The notes: generated by a model not told the origin, from the letters alone. 39,068 bases of DNA from Ruminococcus sp. (GCA_022768805.1 JALELB010000014.1:1-39068), one strand, 5' to 3'; counted from the first letter of the stretch, positions 1 to 8,432 are shown. Numbers and translations: made by a program.

Positions 1-1
1 C

Positions 2-1348
2 GGAGATATTACGGTGTATGCGGCGGTGGACGCAAGAGTAAACGAAAAGCTGGACTGGCTGAAGGCATGGACCAGGAGCGGTGTGGCCGTCAGCACATCC
101 AATGGTGTGAAGCTGGAGCTGTTTACGCTGGATGCCCTGGCCGGAGAACAGGTGGTACTGGGAACCAATGGCGGTGAAATGGAATCTGCCAATTATATTG
201 TATTTGCGGTGCCCCGGGAAAACCTCATCAAGGGCGACCTGAATATGGATGGCAGGGTGGATGCTCTGGATCTGGTTCTTGCCCGCCGCGCTCTGGCAGG
301 GGGCTTTGCGGAGCCCCAGGCATTCCGTGCGGCTGATGTGGATGAAAACGAGGGCGTTGAGGCGGTTGATCTGCGGCAGCTGCAGGATTTCCTGATCGAA
401 AAAAGAAAGCAGTTTCACCGGAATGCCCCGGAAAAGTCCCTGCCCAAGCAGAATGCTGAGCCGGAGACACCTGAAAATACGGACAGCTTTCCCTACAGCG
501 ATGCATTGCAGTATAAAGCTGCGCCTGCTTCCTACCGGCAGGATTGCCCCCAGCAGGGAACGGTTGAGAGGCTCTCCTACCAGACCACTGTTTATAGCAG
601 CAATCTGACCAAAAGCGCATATGTCTATCTGCCCTATGGCTATGACAGCAGCAAACAGTATGATATTATGTATATGATGCACGGCGGAGGCGGCAACGAA
701 AGCTCCATTTTCCTGGAAAGCAGCGTGATGAAGAAATACCTGGATCATATGATCATGAACGGGGATATAGAACCGATGATTGTGGTGACGCCCACCTTCA
801 ATAATGCTGCCGGCTCAGATATGACAACCAACTCCAAAAACTTCTGGAACGAACTGGAGAAAGATCTGCTCCCGGCTGTAGAGGGCAAATACAGCACATA
901 TGCGGTTTCCACCTCAGCGGCGGATCTGAAGGCCAGCCGGAGTCACAGAGCGTTCAGCGGCTTTTCTCTGGGGGCACTGACCGCCTGGTATGTGTTCCTC
1001 AACAGCCTGGATTACTTCCAGTACATTATGCCCCTTTCCGGTGACTGCTGGGCGGGCAACACTGCCCAGGAAAAAGCGACGGTGGTAGCAGATGCGGCCA
1101 GACAGTCGGGCTATTCCAGGGATGAATACTTCCTGATGTGTGCGACCGGTACAAAGGACATTGCCTACGCGGCAATGCGGGATCAGATTGAGGTCATGAA
1201 GACCATGACGGATGTATTCACCTATACTTCTGACTTTTCAAAGGGAAATTTCTACTTCCTGACCTGTGAGGGAGGCACCCATTACTGGGACGGATATATT
1301 GTGGATTACATTTACGACGGGCTCCCGTATCTGTTCCATGAAAACTGA
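2..1348 (+). CDS. Dockerin-CE1 esterase, 3' part of a multidomain secreted enzyme (5' truncated)
   Basis: The reading frame is open to the left edge, so the GTG at 14 is an internal codon and the gene starts outside the window. Numbering from that GTG, residues 1-68 are the end of an unidentified beta-rich domain. Residues 73-130 are a type-I dockerin with two Ca-binding repeats (GDLNMDGRVDALD, then the more divergent AADVDENEGVEAVD). A Pro/Glu-rich linker leads to a CE1 alpha/beta-hydrolase domain (about 180-440) with nucleophile Ser318 in GFSLG and a probable catalytic His423 in GGTHYW. CE1 enzymes remove acetyl or feruloyl groups from xylan, and the dockerin would tether the enzyme to a cellulosomal scaffoldin. 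The dockerin-then-CE1 order is the same as in the protein at 29940-32810. Whether the lost N-terminus is a glycoside hydrolase cannot be seen. Confidence 0.85.
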   Translation, partial: GDITVYAAVDARVNEKLDWLKAWTRSGVAVSTSNGVKLELFTLDALAGEQVVLGTNGGEMESANYIVFAVPRENLIKGDLNMDGRVDALDLVLARRALAGGFAEPQAFRAADVDENEGVEAVDLRQLQDFLIEKRKQFHRNAPEKSLPKQNAEPETPENTDSFPYSDALQYKAAPASYRQDCPQQGTVERLSYQTTVYSSNLTKSAYVYLPYGYDSSKQYDIMYMMHGGGGNESSIFLESSVMKKYLDHMIMNGDIEPMIVVTPTFNNAAGSDMTTNSKNFWNELEKDLLPAVEGKYSTYAVSTSAADLKASRSHRAFSGFSLGALTAWYVFLNSLDYFQYIMPLSGDCWAGNTAQEKATVVADAARQSGYSRDEYFLMCATGTKDIAYAAMRDQIEVMKTMTDVFTYTSDFSKGNFYFLTCEGGTHYWDGYIVDYIYDGLPYLFHEN

Positions 1349-1388
1349 TTCGCCTGCTGTGCCCCTGTTGCCGAACGGCGGTGCTATG

Positions 1389-1426
1389 AAAAAACTCGTT
1401 CTCCGGTTCTGGAGAACGAGTTTTTT
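1389..1426. terminator. Bidirectional intrinsic terminator
   Basis: A perfect 16-bp inverted repeat (1389-1404 with 1411-1426) has a 6-nt loop. A-tracts on one side become T-tracts on both strands. It ends the esterase gene (+) and azlD (-), which converge here. Confidence 0.9.
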
Positions 1427-1433
1427 GTGAGAA

Positions 1434-1757
1434 TTATGCCAGCAGGCGCATCGCCCATTCGCACAGCAGTACGGTGCCGCATGCTCCGGCGGCAACGGAA
1501 ATCAGACTGCAGGAGCGGTATGCCAGCAGCAGTGCGGTCAGCAGCCCGGCAGCGGCGGACAGGGGACTGGAGGTGGCGTAGAAGATGGCCGGAAAGGTCA
1601 TGGCGCTCAGTGCCGCATAGGGCACATAGTGGAGAAAGGAACGGGCGAACCGGCTTCGGATGGGCTTCCGGAAGCATACCAGGGGCAGCATGCGGATCAG
1701 ATAGGTGACGCCCGCCATCACCAGCAGGCAGAGCAGAAAACGGGGAGTATCAGCCAT
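1434..1757 (-). CDS. azlD: AzlD-family branched-chain amino acid transport subunit
   Basis: A 107-residue, very hydrophobic protein with about four membrane segments. The YLIRMLPL motif near the N-terminus is typical of AzlD. In the family, the small AzlD works with AzlC as a branched-chain amino acid exporter (shown for the homologous BrnFE and for azaleucine resistance in Bacillus). The gene starts 8 bp inside the end of azlC, so the two are translationally coupled, and it ends just before the bidirectional terminator. The substrate is inferred from the family only. Confidence 0.88.
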   Translation of the reverse strand: MADTPRFLLCLLVMAGVTYLIRMLPLVCFRKPIRSRFARSFLHYVPYAALSAMTFPAIFYATSSPLSAAAGLLTALLLAYRSCSLISVAAGACGTVLLCEWAMRLLA

Positions 1758-2463
1758 GGGTGCGTTCCTCCTCCGGCAGGGGCTTTATCAGGGCAAGGAG
1801 TGCGCTGGTGACCACCGTGCAGATAATGATGGAAAAACCGCTGGAAATAGAAAGAGGCGTATAATAAATCAGACAGCTCAGCCCTGCCGCAGTGAGAACA
1901 GCGCCCAGTACGGCGCCGCTTGTCCGGGAGGGGGGCAGGATAATGGCAATGAACATGCCGTAGATGGCAATGCCCAGGGCGCTGATGAGAAACGCCGGCA
2001 GTATATTGCCTGCCACGGCGCCTACGAAGGTGCCGGCTGCCCATCCGAAATAGGGGGGCAGAATCAGACCATACAGATAGGCACGGCCCACCTGGCCGGC
2101 TTTGCCGCTGGCCACTGCAAATACCTCGTCCGTATTCACAAAGGAAATGACGAACCGGTCTCCCAGCCTCACGTCCATATCCAGCTTCTGGGAGAGGGAA
2201 ACGGACATCAGGGCATACCGCAGGTTGATAATCAGCTGGGTAAGCCCGATTTCCGTCAGCGGCGCTCCGGCGGCGATCAGGGGAACCCCCGCTAGCTGAC
2301 CGGCGGAGGTCACATTGGTCATAGAAATCAGAACGACCTGCCAGACGGTAAGGCCTTGTCCTGTGGCAGAAATGCCAAAGGCAAAAGCAACGGATACATA
2401 CCCCAAGAAAATGGGCAGTCCGTCCCGAAGGCCTTCGGCAAAGGTGTGTTTGGGTGGATTCAT
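1750..2463 (-). CDS. azlC: AzlC-family branched-chain amino acid permease
   Basis: The frame is open further upstream, but the ATG at 2463 is chosen because GAAGGAG lies 7 nt before it; this gives 237 residues. The protein has about six to seven hydrophobic segments and the AzlC pattern FAEGLRDGLPIFLGYV at the start, then NLRYALMSVSLSQ and a short FVNTDEVFA segment. It is the large subunit of an AzlCD export pair, expected in the cytoplasmic membrane. It is the first gene of the two-gene azlCD operon and has its own promoter at 2529-2557. An Lrp-type regulator, often found beside azlCD, is not present here. Confidence 0.88.
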   Translation of the reverse strand: MNPPKHTFAEGLRDGLPIFLGYVSVAFAFGISATGQGLTVWQVVLISMTNVTSAGQLAGVPLIAAGAPLTEIGLTQLIINLRYALMSVSLSQKLDMDVRLGDRFVISFVNTDEVFAVASGKAGQVGRAYLYGLILPPYFGWAAGTFVGAVAGNILPAFLISALGIAIYGMFIAIILPPSRTSGAVLGAVLTAAGLSCLIYYTPLSISSGFSIIICTVVTSALLALIKPLPEEERTHG

Positions 2464-2528
2464 GGATTTCGCTCCTTCAGCTCTCATCGGGAATACGGCA
2501 GGCACTGTGCCGTATCGCACCAATCTTC

Positions 2529-2557
2529 ATTATAGCATGTTTCCCCACGGGATGCAA
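2529..2557 (-). promoter_or_regulatory. Promoter of azlCD
   Basis: On the minus strand TTGCAT (2557-2552) and TATAAT (2534-2529) are 17 nt apart, and the -10 lies about 65 nt before the azlC ATG. Confidence 0.75.
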
Positions 2558-2560
2558 CCG

Positions 2561-2600
2561 AAAAACACCGCACCGGGAAGTTCTCCGGGCGGTGCGGTGT
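2561..2600 (-). terminator. Terminator of the polysaccharide deacetylase gene
   Basis: Arms ACACCGCACC and GGTGCGGTGT enclose a second small GC pairing; on the minus strand the hairpin is followed by TTTTT. It lies about 30 nt after the deacetylase stop and just upstream of the azlC promoter. Confidence 0.8.
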
Positions 2601-2630
2601 CCGTGCCTGATATGAAGCTGTCCGGGTCCG

Positions 2631-3359
2631 TCAGTTTTTCACCGGTACATCCGAGTACATGGTGTGGGTATCGGGACTGATGCCCTTTGCCTCAAAGAGC
2701 TGGGAAACGGTAACCAGGGTATAGCCCTCCTGCTGGAGTGCAGGAATCAACAGATCCAGCGCCTCCACCGTTTTGGTATTGCCCTCAGCGTCATGGAGCA
2801 GGATGATGCTGCCGTCCGAGATCTGCTCCAGCACCCTGTCAGAGCGCTCCTGCACGCTCACCTTGTCATCCCAGTCGTTGGAGCCGTAGCCGCAGATAAA
2901 TGCCATGCCCACAGTATCGTACATCAGGTCGTTCACCGCAATATAGGGCGGCCGGAAAAAATGTGTTGGCTCTCCGGTAATCTCCTCTACCCGCTGGGAG
3001 GTTTCGGTAATCTCCTTGCGGATCTGCTTTTCCGTGAGCTTGGTCATGTTCTGGTGGGATTTGGAGTGGTTGTTGATTTCACAGCCCATGTCATAGGCAC
3101 GCTTCACCGTGTCGGCTGTCTGTTCTCCCACATTGTTTCCGCAGACGAAAAAGGACGCCACAACCCCGTACTGCTCCAGCTTATCCAGCACCATGGGCGT
3201 GGTATTGCTGGGACCGTCGTCAAAGGTCAGGGCAACCACCTTGGTGTTGGCGTCAAACTGGGGCACCGGGCGGCTGGATTCCTGGTTTGCAGTGCTACAT
3301 CCGGTCATGAGTGTAATCCCTCCGATCCACAGGGCGAGCAATCGTGTTATCCGTTTCAT
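2631..3359 (-). CDS. Polysaccharide deacetylase (NodB domain) lipoprotein
   Basis: This 242-residue protein has a lipoprotein signal with lipobox LMTGC (Cys21), then one NodB-fold domain. The metal/base motif TFDDGPS (Asp47, Asp48), the metal-binding HxxxH (His98, His102), FRPPY (134-139) and the late LLHD (His189) are all present, so it should be an active CE4-type deacetylase on the outer face of the membrane. CE4 enzymes deacetylate peptidoglycan GlcNAc or acetylated xylan; with no carbohydrate-binding domain or dockerin, a cell-wall role seems more likely. SD AAGGGG precedes the ATG. It is monocistronic, divergent from the LysR gene, with which it shares an interlocked promoter region. 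Confidence 0.88.
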   Translation of the reverse strand: MKRITRLLALWIGGITLMTGCSTANQESSRPVPQFDANTKVVALTFDDGPSNTTPMVLDKLEQYGVVASFFVCGNNVGEQTADTVKRAYDMGCEINNHSKSHQNMTKLTEKQIRKEITETSQRVEEITGEPTHFFRPPYIAVNDLMYDTVGMAFICGYGSNDWDDKVSVQERSDRVLEQISDGSIILLHDAEGNTKTVEALDLLIPALQQEGYTLVTVSQLFEAKGISPDTHTMYSDVPVKN

Positions 3360-3386
3360 GATGAATTCCCCTTACTGGCATATCAA

Positions 3387-3438
3387 TTTATTTTACCATG
3401 AACCGCTTGCAAACGTCAAGTAGATATGGTAAAATAAA
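3387..3438. promoter_or_regulatory. Interlocked divergent promoters inside a 13-bp inverted repeat
   Basis: Plus strand (LysR gene): TTGCAA 3407-3412, 17 nt, TAAAAT 3430-3435. Minus strand (deacetylase): TTGACG 3419-3414, 18 nt, TAAAAT 3395-3390. The two -35 boxes are separated by one base and the -10 boxes lie in the arms of a perfect inverted repeat, 3387-3399 with 3426-3438. This leaves little room for two polymerases at once and is a natural site for LysR autoregulation. Confidence 0.75.
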
Positions 3439-3470
3439 ATGCATAGCCAAAAGGTTATAGGAGGAATCAT

Positions 3471-4439
3471 ATGACACCCCAACAGATTGAATATGTGCTG
3501 CTGGTAGCCCAGCTCCGCAGCTTTTCCAAGGCGGCTCAGAAGCTGTACATCACCCAGCCCTCCTTGAGCAAGTATATCATTAACATCGAAAAGCAGTTGG
3601 GTATGGAAATTTTTGACCGGAGCACCACCCCCATCAGCCTGACTGCCGCCGGGGAGGCCTATGTTGCCACTGCCCGGCAGATCAAGGCGGCCCGGGATGA
3701 TCTGTCTAACCGGATTGCGGATATGCAGAACCTCCGGGCGGGTACGCTGAAAATCGGCGCATCCACCTTTCGTACCAGCTTTATGCTGGCACGGAGCATT
3801 TCTGAGTTCTGCAGGGAACACCGGGGCGTGGAGGTTTCCATTGCAGACAGCAATTCCGAGAACCTGAAGGAAATGCTCCGGGCGGGGCAGATTGATCTGC
3901 TGATCAGCACCGGCAGCTTTGACCCCAGATATTTTGACGCAGAGCCCCTGGCAACCGAGCAGCTTTACGCGGCGGTACCGGCAGCAGCCCCCGTCAATGC
4001 ACGGCTTTCCCGGTGGCAGCTGTCCTGGGAGGATATCCGCACCCGCAGCGAGCGGTTTCTCCGGACAGAGCCGGTGGATTTAAGTCTGCTCCGGGACGAG
4101 CCCTTTATTCTGCCTTTGCAGGAGGAATTCAACGAAGAGGTGATGCAGCAGCCCTTTGCGCCCTGTGGAGGACTGCCGGAGCCTGCACTGCGGGTGCGCA
4201 CCATTGACGCGGCATTTTCCTTTGTGGTTTCCGGCTTCGGCATGACCCTGATTCCGGATACCATGATCCATTTCGGCAACTATGCGTCCCACCCGGTGTT
4301 CTATGCGCTGGACCCCTGGCATGCCCAGCGGCAGATCTGTCTGGTGATGCGGCGCAACAGCTATGTGTCCAAGGCGGCGGCAGCCTATTGCCTGACCCTC
4401 AAGCGGCTGGTGGAGATCGGCACATGGCGGATTCTGTGA
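3471..4439 (+). CDS. LysR-family transcriptional regulator
   Basis: A 322-residue protein with the standard LysR layout. An N-terminal winged helix-turn-helix (about 1-60, including FSKAAQKLYITQPSLSKYI) is followed by a helical linker and a two-lobed periplasmic-binding-protein-like effector domain (about 90-315). SD AGGAGG lies 7 nt before the ATG. The gene opens an operon with the SGNH hydrolase and the acyl-ACP thioesterase, each overlapping the next, and is divergent from a deacetylase gene. LysR proteins usually control themselves and a divergent gene through a dyad in the shared region; the inverted repeat at 3387-3438 is the obvious candidate. The effector is unknown. Confidence 0.9.
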   Translation: MTPQQIEYVLLVAQLRSFSKAAQKLYITQPSLSKYIINIEKQLGMEIFDRSTTPISLTAAGEAYVATARQIKAARDDLSNRIADMQNLRAGTLKIGASTFRTSFMLARSISEFCREHRGVEVSIADSNSENLKEMLRAGQIDLLISTGSFDPRYFDAEPLATEQLYAAVPAAAPVNARLSRWQLSWEDIRTRSERFLRTEPVDLSLLRDEPFILPLQEEFNEEVMQQPFAPCGGLPEPALRVRTIDAAFSFVVSGFGMTLIPDTMIHFGNYASHPVFYALDPWHAQRQICLVMRRNSYVSKAAAAYCLTLKRLVEIGTWRIL

Positions 4440-5542
4440 CCATCCGTCAGAAGCTGGGGGAGGAAGGCTACCGGAGTCTGTGTACAGCTGCGCTGACCCT
4501 GCCGGGCAATAATGCCCGTCTGCACAGCGCCTTTTCCGCCGGACAGGTGCGGATTGCTTTTCTGGGGGGCTCTGTTACAGCAGGCTGCCTGGATAATGCC
4601 TATGTGCCGGAAGCCTTCCCCCTGCTGGCAGTCCAGAGGCTGCGACGGTGTATGCCCCGGAAGCGTTTGTTTCTGTACGACTTCAGCCTTGCGGGTACCG
4701 GGTCAGATTATGGTCTGGTATGCACCCAACGGGAGCTGGCATTGTGCCGCCCCCAGGTAGTGGTGGTGGAATACAGTGTGAACGACGCCAAAACGCCGGA
4801 AAGTGTGGGCTGCTTTGAAAGCCTGATCCGTACACTGCTGCAGCTGCCGGGAGAGCCGGCAGTGTGTCTTTTGCTGGTGGGTATGGAAAACGGCTACAGC
4901 TGCCGGGACCATATGACCCGGATTGCTGCCCATTATGATCTGCCGGTGGTGGATGCTGCCGCCGCCCTGCAGAATGCCATCCATGCCGGACAGCTCACCT
5001 GGTCCGATTACGCTGCGGACAGCGCTCATCCTCATCAGGAGGGACACCGGTGGCTGGGGGACTGCCTGTATGGGGGGCTGGAGCATGCCCTGTCCCGGCC
5101 GGCGGATGCCCCGGGGGCTTTGCCTGTGGATTTTGCGTATCACGCCCCCTTCACCGGACTGGAGCTGCTGCCCCTGGAAGCCCTGGATACGCCCTATGCC
5201 TGTCTTACCGGAGAGGACGGGCTCCCCATGCTGCTGCATACGGGGGAGCATGGGGGTACGGCGGAGATTCCTCTGTGGTGCAGCGGGGTTGCGCTGGTGT
5301 ACCGGCAGTATGCAAGCCATGCCTACGGTACCATGTATGCGTTCCTGGACGGCAAGGAGCCGGTTCCGCTCCGGGGGTACAGCCTGTTCGGCTGGGGCAA
5401 TCCGGTAACGGTGCTGCTGACCGCAGGGGAGAAGCCGGGAAAACATATACTCCGGCTGACACCGGCGGAATATGACCGGAAGCTGAAATTTGAGCTGGCT
5501 GCCCTGGGAATATGGGGCGGCCAGGGAAAGGAATCGTACTGA
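4424..5542 (+). CDS. SGNH/GDSL-family hydrolase with C-terminal beta domain
   Basis: Start at ATG 4424 (TGGAGA 8 nt upstream), 16 bp inside the LysR gene, giving 372 residues. The SGNH core (about 43-220) shows the nucleophile block FLGGSVTAG (Ser50), the oxyanion Gly in AGTGSDYG, Asn120 in EYSVND, and the Asp199-His202 pair in ADSAHP. About 150 residues follow that read as a beta-sandwich. No signal peptide or lipobox is visible, so it is probably cytoplasmic. This domain order is the reverse of the CE2-like enzymes at 6355 and 24266, where the beta domain comes first. It is probably an esterase, perhaps deacetylating imported oligosaccharides; the substrate is not evident. Confidence 0.8.
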   Translation: MADSVTIRQKLGEEGYRSLCTAALTLPGNNARLHSAFSAGQVRIAFLGGSVTAGCLDNAYVPEAFPLLAVQRLRRCMPRKRLFLYDFSLAGTGSDYGLVCTQRELALCRPQVVVVEYSVNDAKTPESVGCFESLIRTLLQLPGEPAVCLLLVGMENGYSCRDHMTRIAAHYDLPVVDAAAALQNAIHAGQLTWSDYAADSAHPHQEGHRWLGDCLYGGLEHALSRPADAPGALPVDFAYHAPFTGLELLPLEALDTPYACLTGEDGLPMLLHTGEHGGTAEIPLWCSGVALVYRQYASHAYGTMYAFLDGKEPVPLRGYSLFGWGNPVTVLLTAGEKPGKHILRLTPAEYDRKLKFELAALGIWGGQGKESY

Positions 5543-6258
5543 TGTTTTCCATGGAGTACCGGCTGGGTGCCAGCCGGGTGGATGAAAACGGGCTGCTGCG
5601 GTGCAGCGGCATGGTGGATCTGATGCAGGACTGCTCCGGCTTTCAGCTGGATACGGAGCAGGTGCTGAACGCATATTTTGCTGAGCATGGGCTGGGCATG
5701 TACCTGGCCTCCCGGCAGGTGGATATTCACAGGATGCCTGCATACGGGGAGCAGCTGACCTTAAAAACCTGGATTTTTGCCTGCAACCGGTTTTACGGCA
5801 GCCGGAACACCCTGCTCCTGGATCAGAGGGGGGAGCTTTGTGCGGCAAGCTGGTGTACCGGCGTATTTGTGGAGCTTGCCACGGCACGGGGCACCCGGGT
5901 TCCCCAGAGCCTGCTGGATCAGGTGCGGCTGGAGCCTGCCTTTGAGATGACCTATCTTCCCCATAAGCTGACTCCGCCGGATGCTTCGGCTCCCTGGGAG
6001 CAGCTTGCAGTCAGGACAGTGGACCGGAGTATGATTGACCGGTATCACCACGTGAACAATGCCCGGTATTTTGACCTGGGGGAGGAGGCACTGCCGGCGG
6101 ATTATGCCTTTGACCGGGTGCGGATTTCCTACAAGACCCCGGCAAAGCACGGGGAGCAGATCTGCCCCCGGCGGCTGGTTACGGAAGAGGGCTGCTGGGT
6201 GGTGCTCTGTGACAACGTGGGCGGTACCTATGCCCAGCTTTTTTATGAACGCCTATAG
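5542..6258 (+). CDS. Acyl-ACP thioesterase
   Basis: The ATG at 5542 overlaps the preceding TGA (TGATG), indicating translational coupling; an earlier in-frame GTG/ATG would lie deep inside the SGNH gene. The 238-residue protein is a double hotdog fold of the bacterial acyl-ACP thioesterase family: N-terminal hotdog with RQVDIHRMPAYGEQLTLKTW, and C-terminal hotdog with the active-site region DRSMIDRYHHVNNARYF (about 161-177). Such enzymes release free fatty acids from acyl-ACP in the cytosol. Sitting with an SGNH hydrolase behind a LysR regulator is unusual; a link to lipid turnover or acyl recycling is only an inference. Confidence 0.88.
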   Translation: MFSMEYRLGASRVDENGLLRCSGMVDLMQDCSGFQLDTEQVLNAYFAEHGLGMYLASRQVDIHRMPAYGEQLTLKTWIFACNRFYGSRNTLLLDQRGELCAASWCTGVFVELATARGTRVPQSLLDQVRLEPAFEMTYLPHKLTPPDASAPWEQLAVRTVDRSMIDRYHHVNNARYFDLGEEALPADYAFDRVRISYKTPAKHGEQICPRRLVTEEGCWVVLCDNVGGTYAQLFYERL

Positions 6259-6293
6259 TCTTCTTGCAATCCTTCTTATAGCGTGAAAACCAT

Positions 6294-6322
6294 TTGCCCC
6301 CGGAGGGTGGATATGGTACAAT
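6294..6322 (+). promoter_or_regulatory. Promoter of the CE2-like lipoprotein gene
   Basis: TTGCCC 6294-6299, 17 nt, TACAAT 6317-6322; GAAGGAG precedes the ATG at 6355. Confidence 0.65.
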
Positions 6323-6354
6323 AATGATACACTGAATGAAGGAGTTTTTGTCGG

Positions 6355-7509
6355 ATGAAAACATGTAAAGCGGTTGCCACAGCGGTCTGTATTGCGGTAA
6401 GCTGCACGGGATTGCTTGCCGGATGCAGAACGGAGGACGATGCTATGTACAAAACCTATACCCCCTCGGAGGAGGCGATTCTGCCCCTGGGGCGCACCTA
6501 TTACGCAGACGATATGCGCTGGTGTGCCTATTCCGGCACCGGGGCGGCGTTTACCTTTACCGGCGCTAAGGCGGAAATTACCATTGTGGGGGACAAAATT
6601 GCCGAAACCCCGGACAATGAAGCCAATTATGCCCGGATTGCGGTGTATGTGAATGAGGAACGGGTGGTGGACGATCAGATGGATCAGCCGGAAAAAACCT
6701 ATACCGTCTTTCCGGCTGATGCCACCCAGGAGGCCACGGTGCGGATTGTCAAGCTGTCCGAATGCGCCATGTCCACCATTGCCATCAAGCAGATTGCCGT
6801 GGAGTCCGAAACGGGCATACGCCCCGCCCAGCCCCGGCCCCGGCTCATTGAATTCGTGGGGGACTCCATTACCTGCGGCTACGGGGTGGACGATGAGGTG
6901 GCAGAGCATCACTTCTCCACCGCTACCGAGGATGTGACCAAAGCCTATGCCTACCGCACCGCCCAGGAGCTGGAGGCTGATTACAGCATGGTTTCCATCA
7001 GCGGCTACGGGGTACTGTCCGGCTACACCAATAACGACAGACTCCAGCCCCATCAGATCGTACCCCGGTATTATCCCAAGCTGGGGTTCTCCAACGGCAC
7101 CTTCGGGGAAACCAAGCCCTCCGCCCTGAAATGGGATTTTGCCCGGCAGCCGGATCTTGTGGTCATCAACCTGGGTACCAATGATGACAGCTACTGCCAG
7201 AATGACGCCCAGCGGCAGGCGGATTTCGCCGCAGCCTATGTGGAATTTCTCAAAACCGTCCGGGAAAAGAACCCCCAGGCTCCCATTCTCTGTACGCTGG
7301 GCATCATGGGTGACCGGCTGTACCCCAGTGTGGAGGCTGCGGTTGCCGCATACACCAAGGAAACCGGAGACACGAATGTTTCTGCCATGAAATTTGACGT
7401 ACAGCAACAGGCGGATGGGTATGCTGCGGACTGGCACCCTACCGCTAAAACCCATGAAAAAGCAGCCGCCAGACTTGCGGAGGAGATCCGCAACCGGTAC
7501 GGCTGGTGA
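6355..7509 (+). CDS. CE2-like SGNH esterase lipoprotein
   Basis: A 384-residue protein with a lipoprotein signal ending in LLAGC (Cys24). Residues about 35-155 form an N-terminal jelly-roll and residues about 163-382 an SGNH domain. The motifs are GDSITCGYG (Ser171), the Gly block SGYGVLSG, NLGTND (Asn276) and DWHP (Asp359, His361). Jelly-roll followed by SGNH is the CE2 acetyl-xylan/mannan esterase layout, so deacetylation of hemicellulose or its oligosaccharides at the cell surface is the likely role. It is about 40 percent shorter than the dockerin-bearing relative at 24266 because it lacks the dockerin and the C-terminal module. It has its own promoter and terminator. Confidence 0.85.
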   Translation: MKTCKAVATAVCIAVSCTGLLAGCRTEDDAMYKTYTPSEEAILPLGRTYYADDMRWCAYSGTGAAFTFTGAKAEITIVGDKIAETPDNEANYARIAVYVNEERVVDDQMDQPEKTYTVFPADATQEATVRIVKLSECAMSTIAIKQIAVESETGIRPAQPRPRLIEFVGDSITCGYGVDDEVAEHHFSTATEDVTKAYAYRTAQELEADYSMVSISGYGVLSGYTNNDRLQPHQIVPRYYPKLGFSNGTFGETKPSALKWDFARQPDLVVINLGTNDDSYCQNDAQRQADFAAAYVEFLKTVREKNPQAPILCTLGIMGDRLYPSVEAAVAAYTKETGDTNVSAMKFDVQQQADGYAADWHPTAKTHEKAAARLAEEIRNRYGW

Positions 7510-7518
7510 TGCATCCGG

Positions 7519-7549
7519 ACACCCCTGCAGCATGCGGGGGTGTTTTTTT
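7519..7549 (+). terminator. Intrinsic terminator after the CE2-like lipoprotein gene
   Basis: Stem ACACCCC/GGGGTGT with an 11-nt loop, followed by seven T residues. Confidence 0.85.
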
Positions 7550-7602
7550 GTTCTGCTTACTGGGAATACAAGAGCAAAGATCAATTGAACTACAAGAAAG
7601 GG

Positions 7603-7750
7603 TTTACAGGCTGCAGAAGATATGCTATACTTTATGGAAACTTTTCAGTATAGTTTTGTAAGCAGCATATTGCATAAAACAGCATATACTATATTGTGCA
7701 TGATTTTTCAAGGAAGTACTTGACATTTCCGGGGGGAGCTATACTATATA
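7603..7750 (+). promoter_or_regulatory. Promoter-rich region upstream of an unknown lipoprotein gene
   Basis: This AT-rich stretch holds at least two candidates: TTTACA 7603-7608, 17 nt, TATACT 7626-7631; and TTGACA 7720-7725 with a TATA-rich -10 (CTATAT 7743-7748, 17 nt). Between them GCATAT-type words recur (about 7661-7700). The downstream SD is AGGAGG at 7805-7810. The rest of the interval 7510-7816 holds only the upstream terminator. Confidence 0.6.
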
Positions 7751-7816
7751 TATCAGAATACGGAAAAGGACAGCGCATCCCTTGGAAGCCTGTCCGCAAC
7801 GAACAGGAGGGTTTTG

Positions 7817-8368
7817 ATGAAAAAGCTGATTGTACTTGCAGCCGCTTTTGCGCTGCTTAGCGGATGCTCCGCAGCGGAGAATTCCTCCGGCAGCACAGCC
7901 GGGTCGGTACAGACCAGTGCCCCGGAGTCTTCTGCCGGACAAACGGAACGGCAGATCCAGGCGGATTACCCTGCCTATGATACCCTTCAGGCACTGGAGG
8001 ATCAGTCAGACCTGATTCTGCGGTGCAGCTTTGCAAAGCGGGAGGGAACAGAGCATGAGGGAACCCCCTACACCCGTGTAACGGTGAAGGCAAAAGAGGT
8101 TTACCAGGGGGATGCAAAGAATGGGGAAGACCTGAGCTTTTTACAGATGGGAACCAATGAGGAGGAGAAGAACCCGGTAATCTGCAATGCCTATATTCCT
8201 ATGCAGACGGATCAGGACTATGTACTGTTCCTGACCAAATCCGGGGACGAATACTTCATGCCCTCCCCGGCCCAGAGCTGTTATCTCTGGGCGGATACCG
8301 ACCAGGCACTGCAGCCGGCGCTGGATTCCGGCATTGCCCTTTCGCTCAAGGTACAGGATCTCCGGTAA
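7817..8368 (+). CDS. Lipoprotein of unknown function
   Basis: The ATG at 7817 is preferred over the TTG before it; AGGAGG lies 6 nt upstream. The 183-residue product has a lipoprotein signal ending in LLSGC (Cys17), then a Ser/Gly/Glu-rich linker to about residue 50 and a compact domain. The domain pattern (DLILRCSF, then VTVKAKEVYQGD, then DQDYVLFL) resembles beta-barrel lipoprotein domains found in many Gram-positive proteins whose role is not known. It is flanked by its own promoters and a strong terminator, so it stands alone. No catalytic motif is visible. Confidence 0.75.
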   Translation: MKKLIVLAAAFALLSGCSAAENSSGSTAGSVQTSAPESSAGQTERQIQADYPAYDTLQALEDQSDLILRCSFAKREGTEHEGTPYTRVTVKAKEVYQGDAKNGEDLSFLQMGTNEEEKNPVICNAYIPMQTDQDYVLFLTKSGDEYFMPSPAQSCYLWADTDQALQPALDSGIALSLKVQDLR

Positions 8369-8389
8369 GGCGTCATCATAGCCTGAAAC

Positions 8390-8432
8390 GGCCGCCTCTG
8401 ACAGGATATGTCAGAGGCGGCCTGATTTGTTT
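8390..8432 (+). terminator. Strong intrinsic terminator
   Basis: A perfect 14-bp stem (8390-8403 with 8409-8422) with a 5-nt loop, then TGATTTGTTT. Confidence 0.85.
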
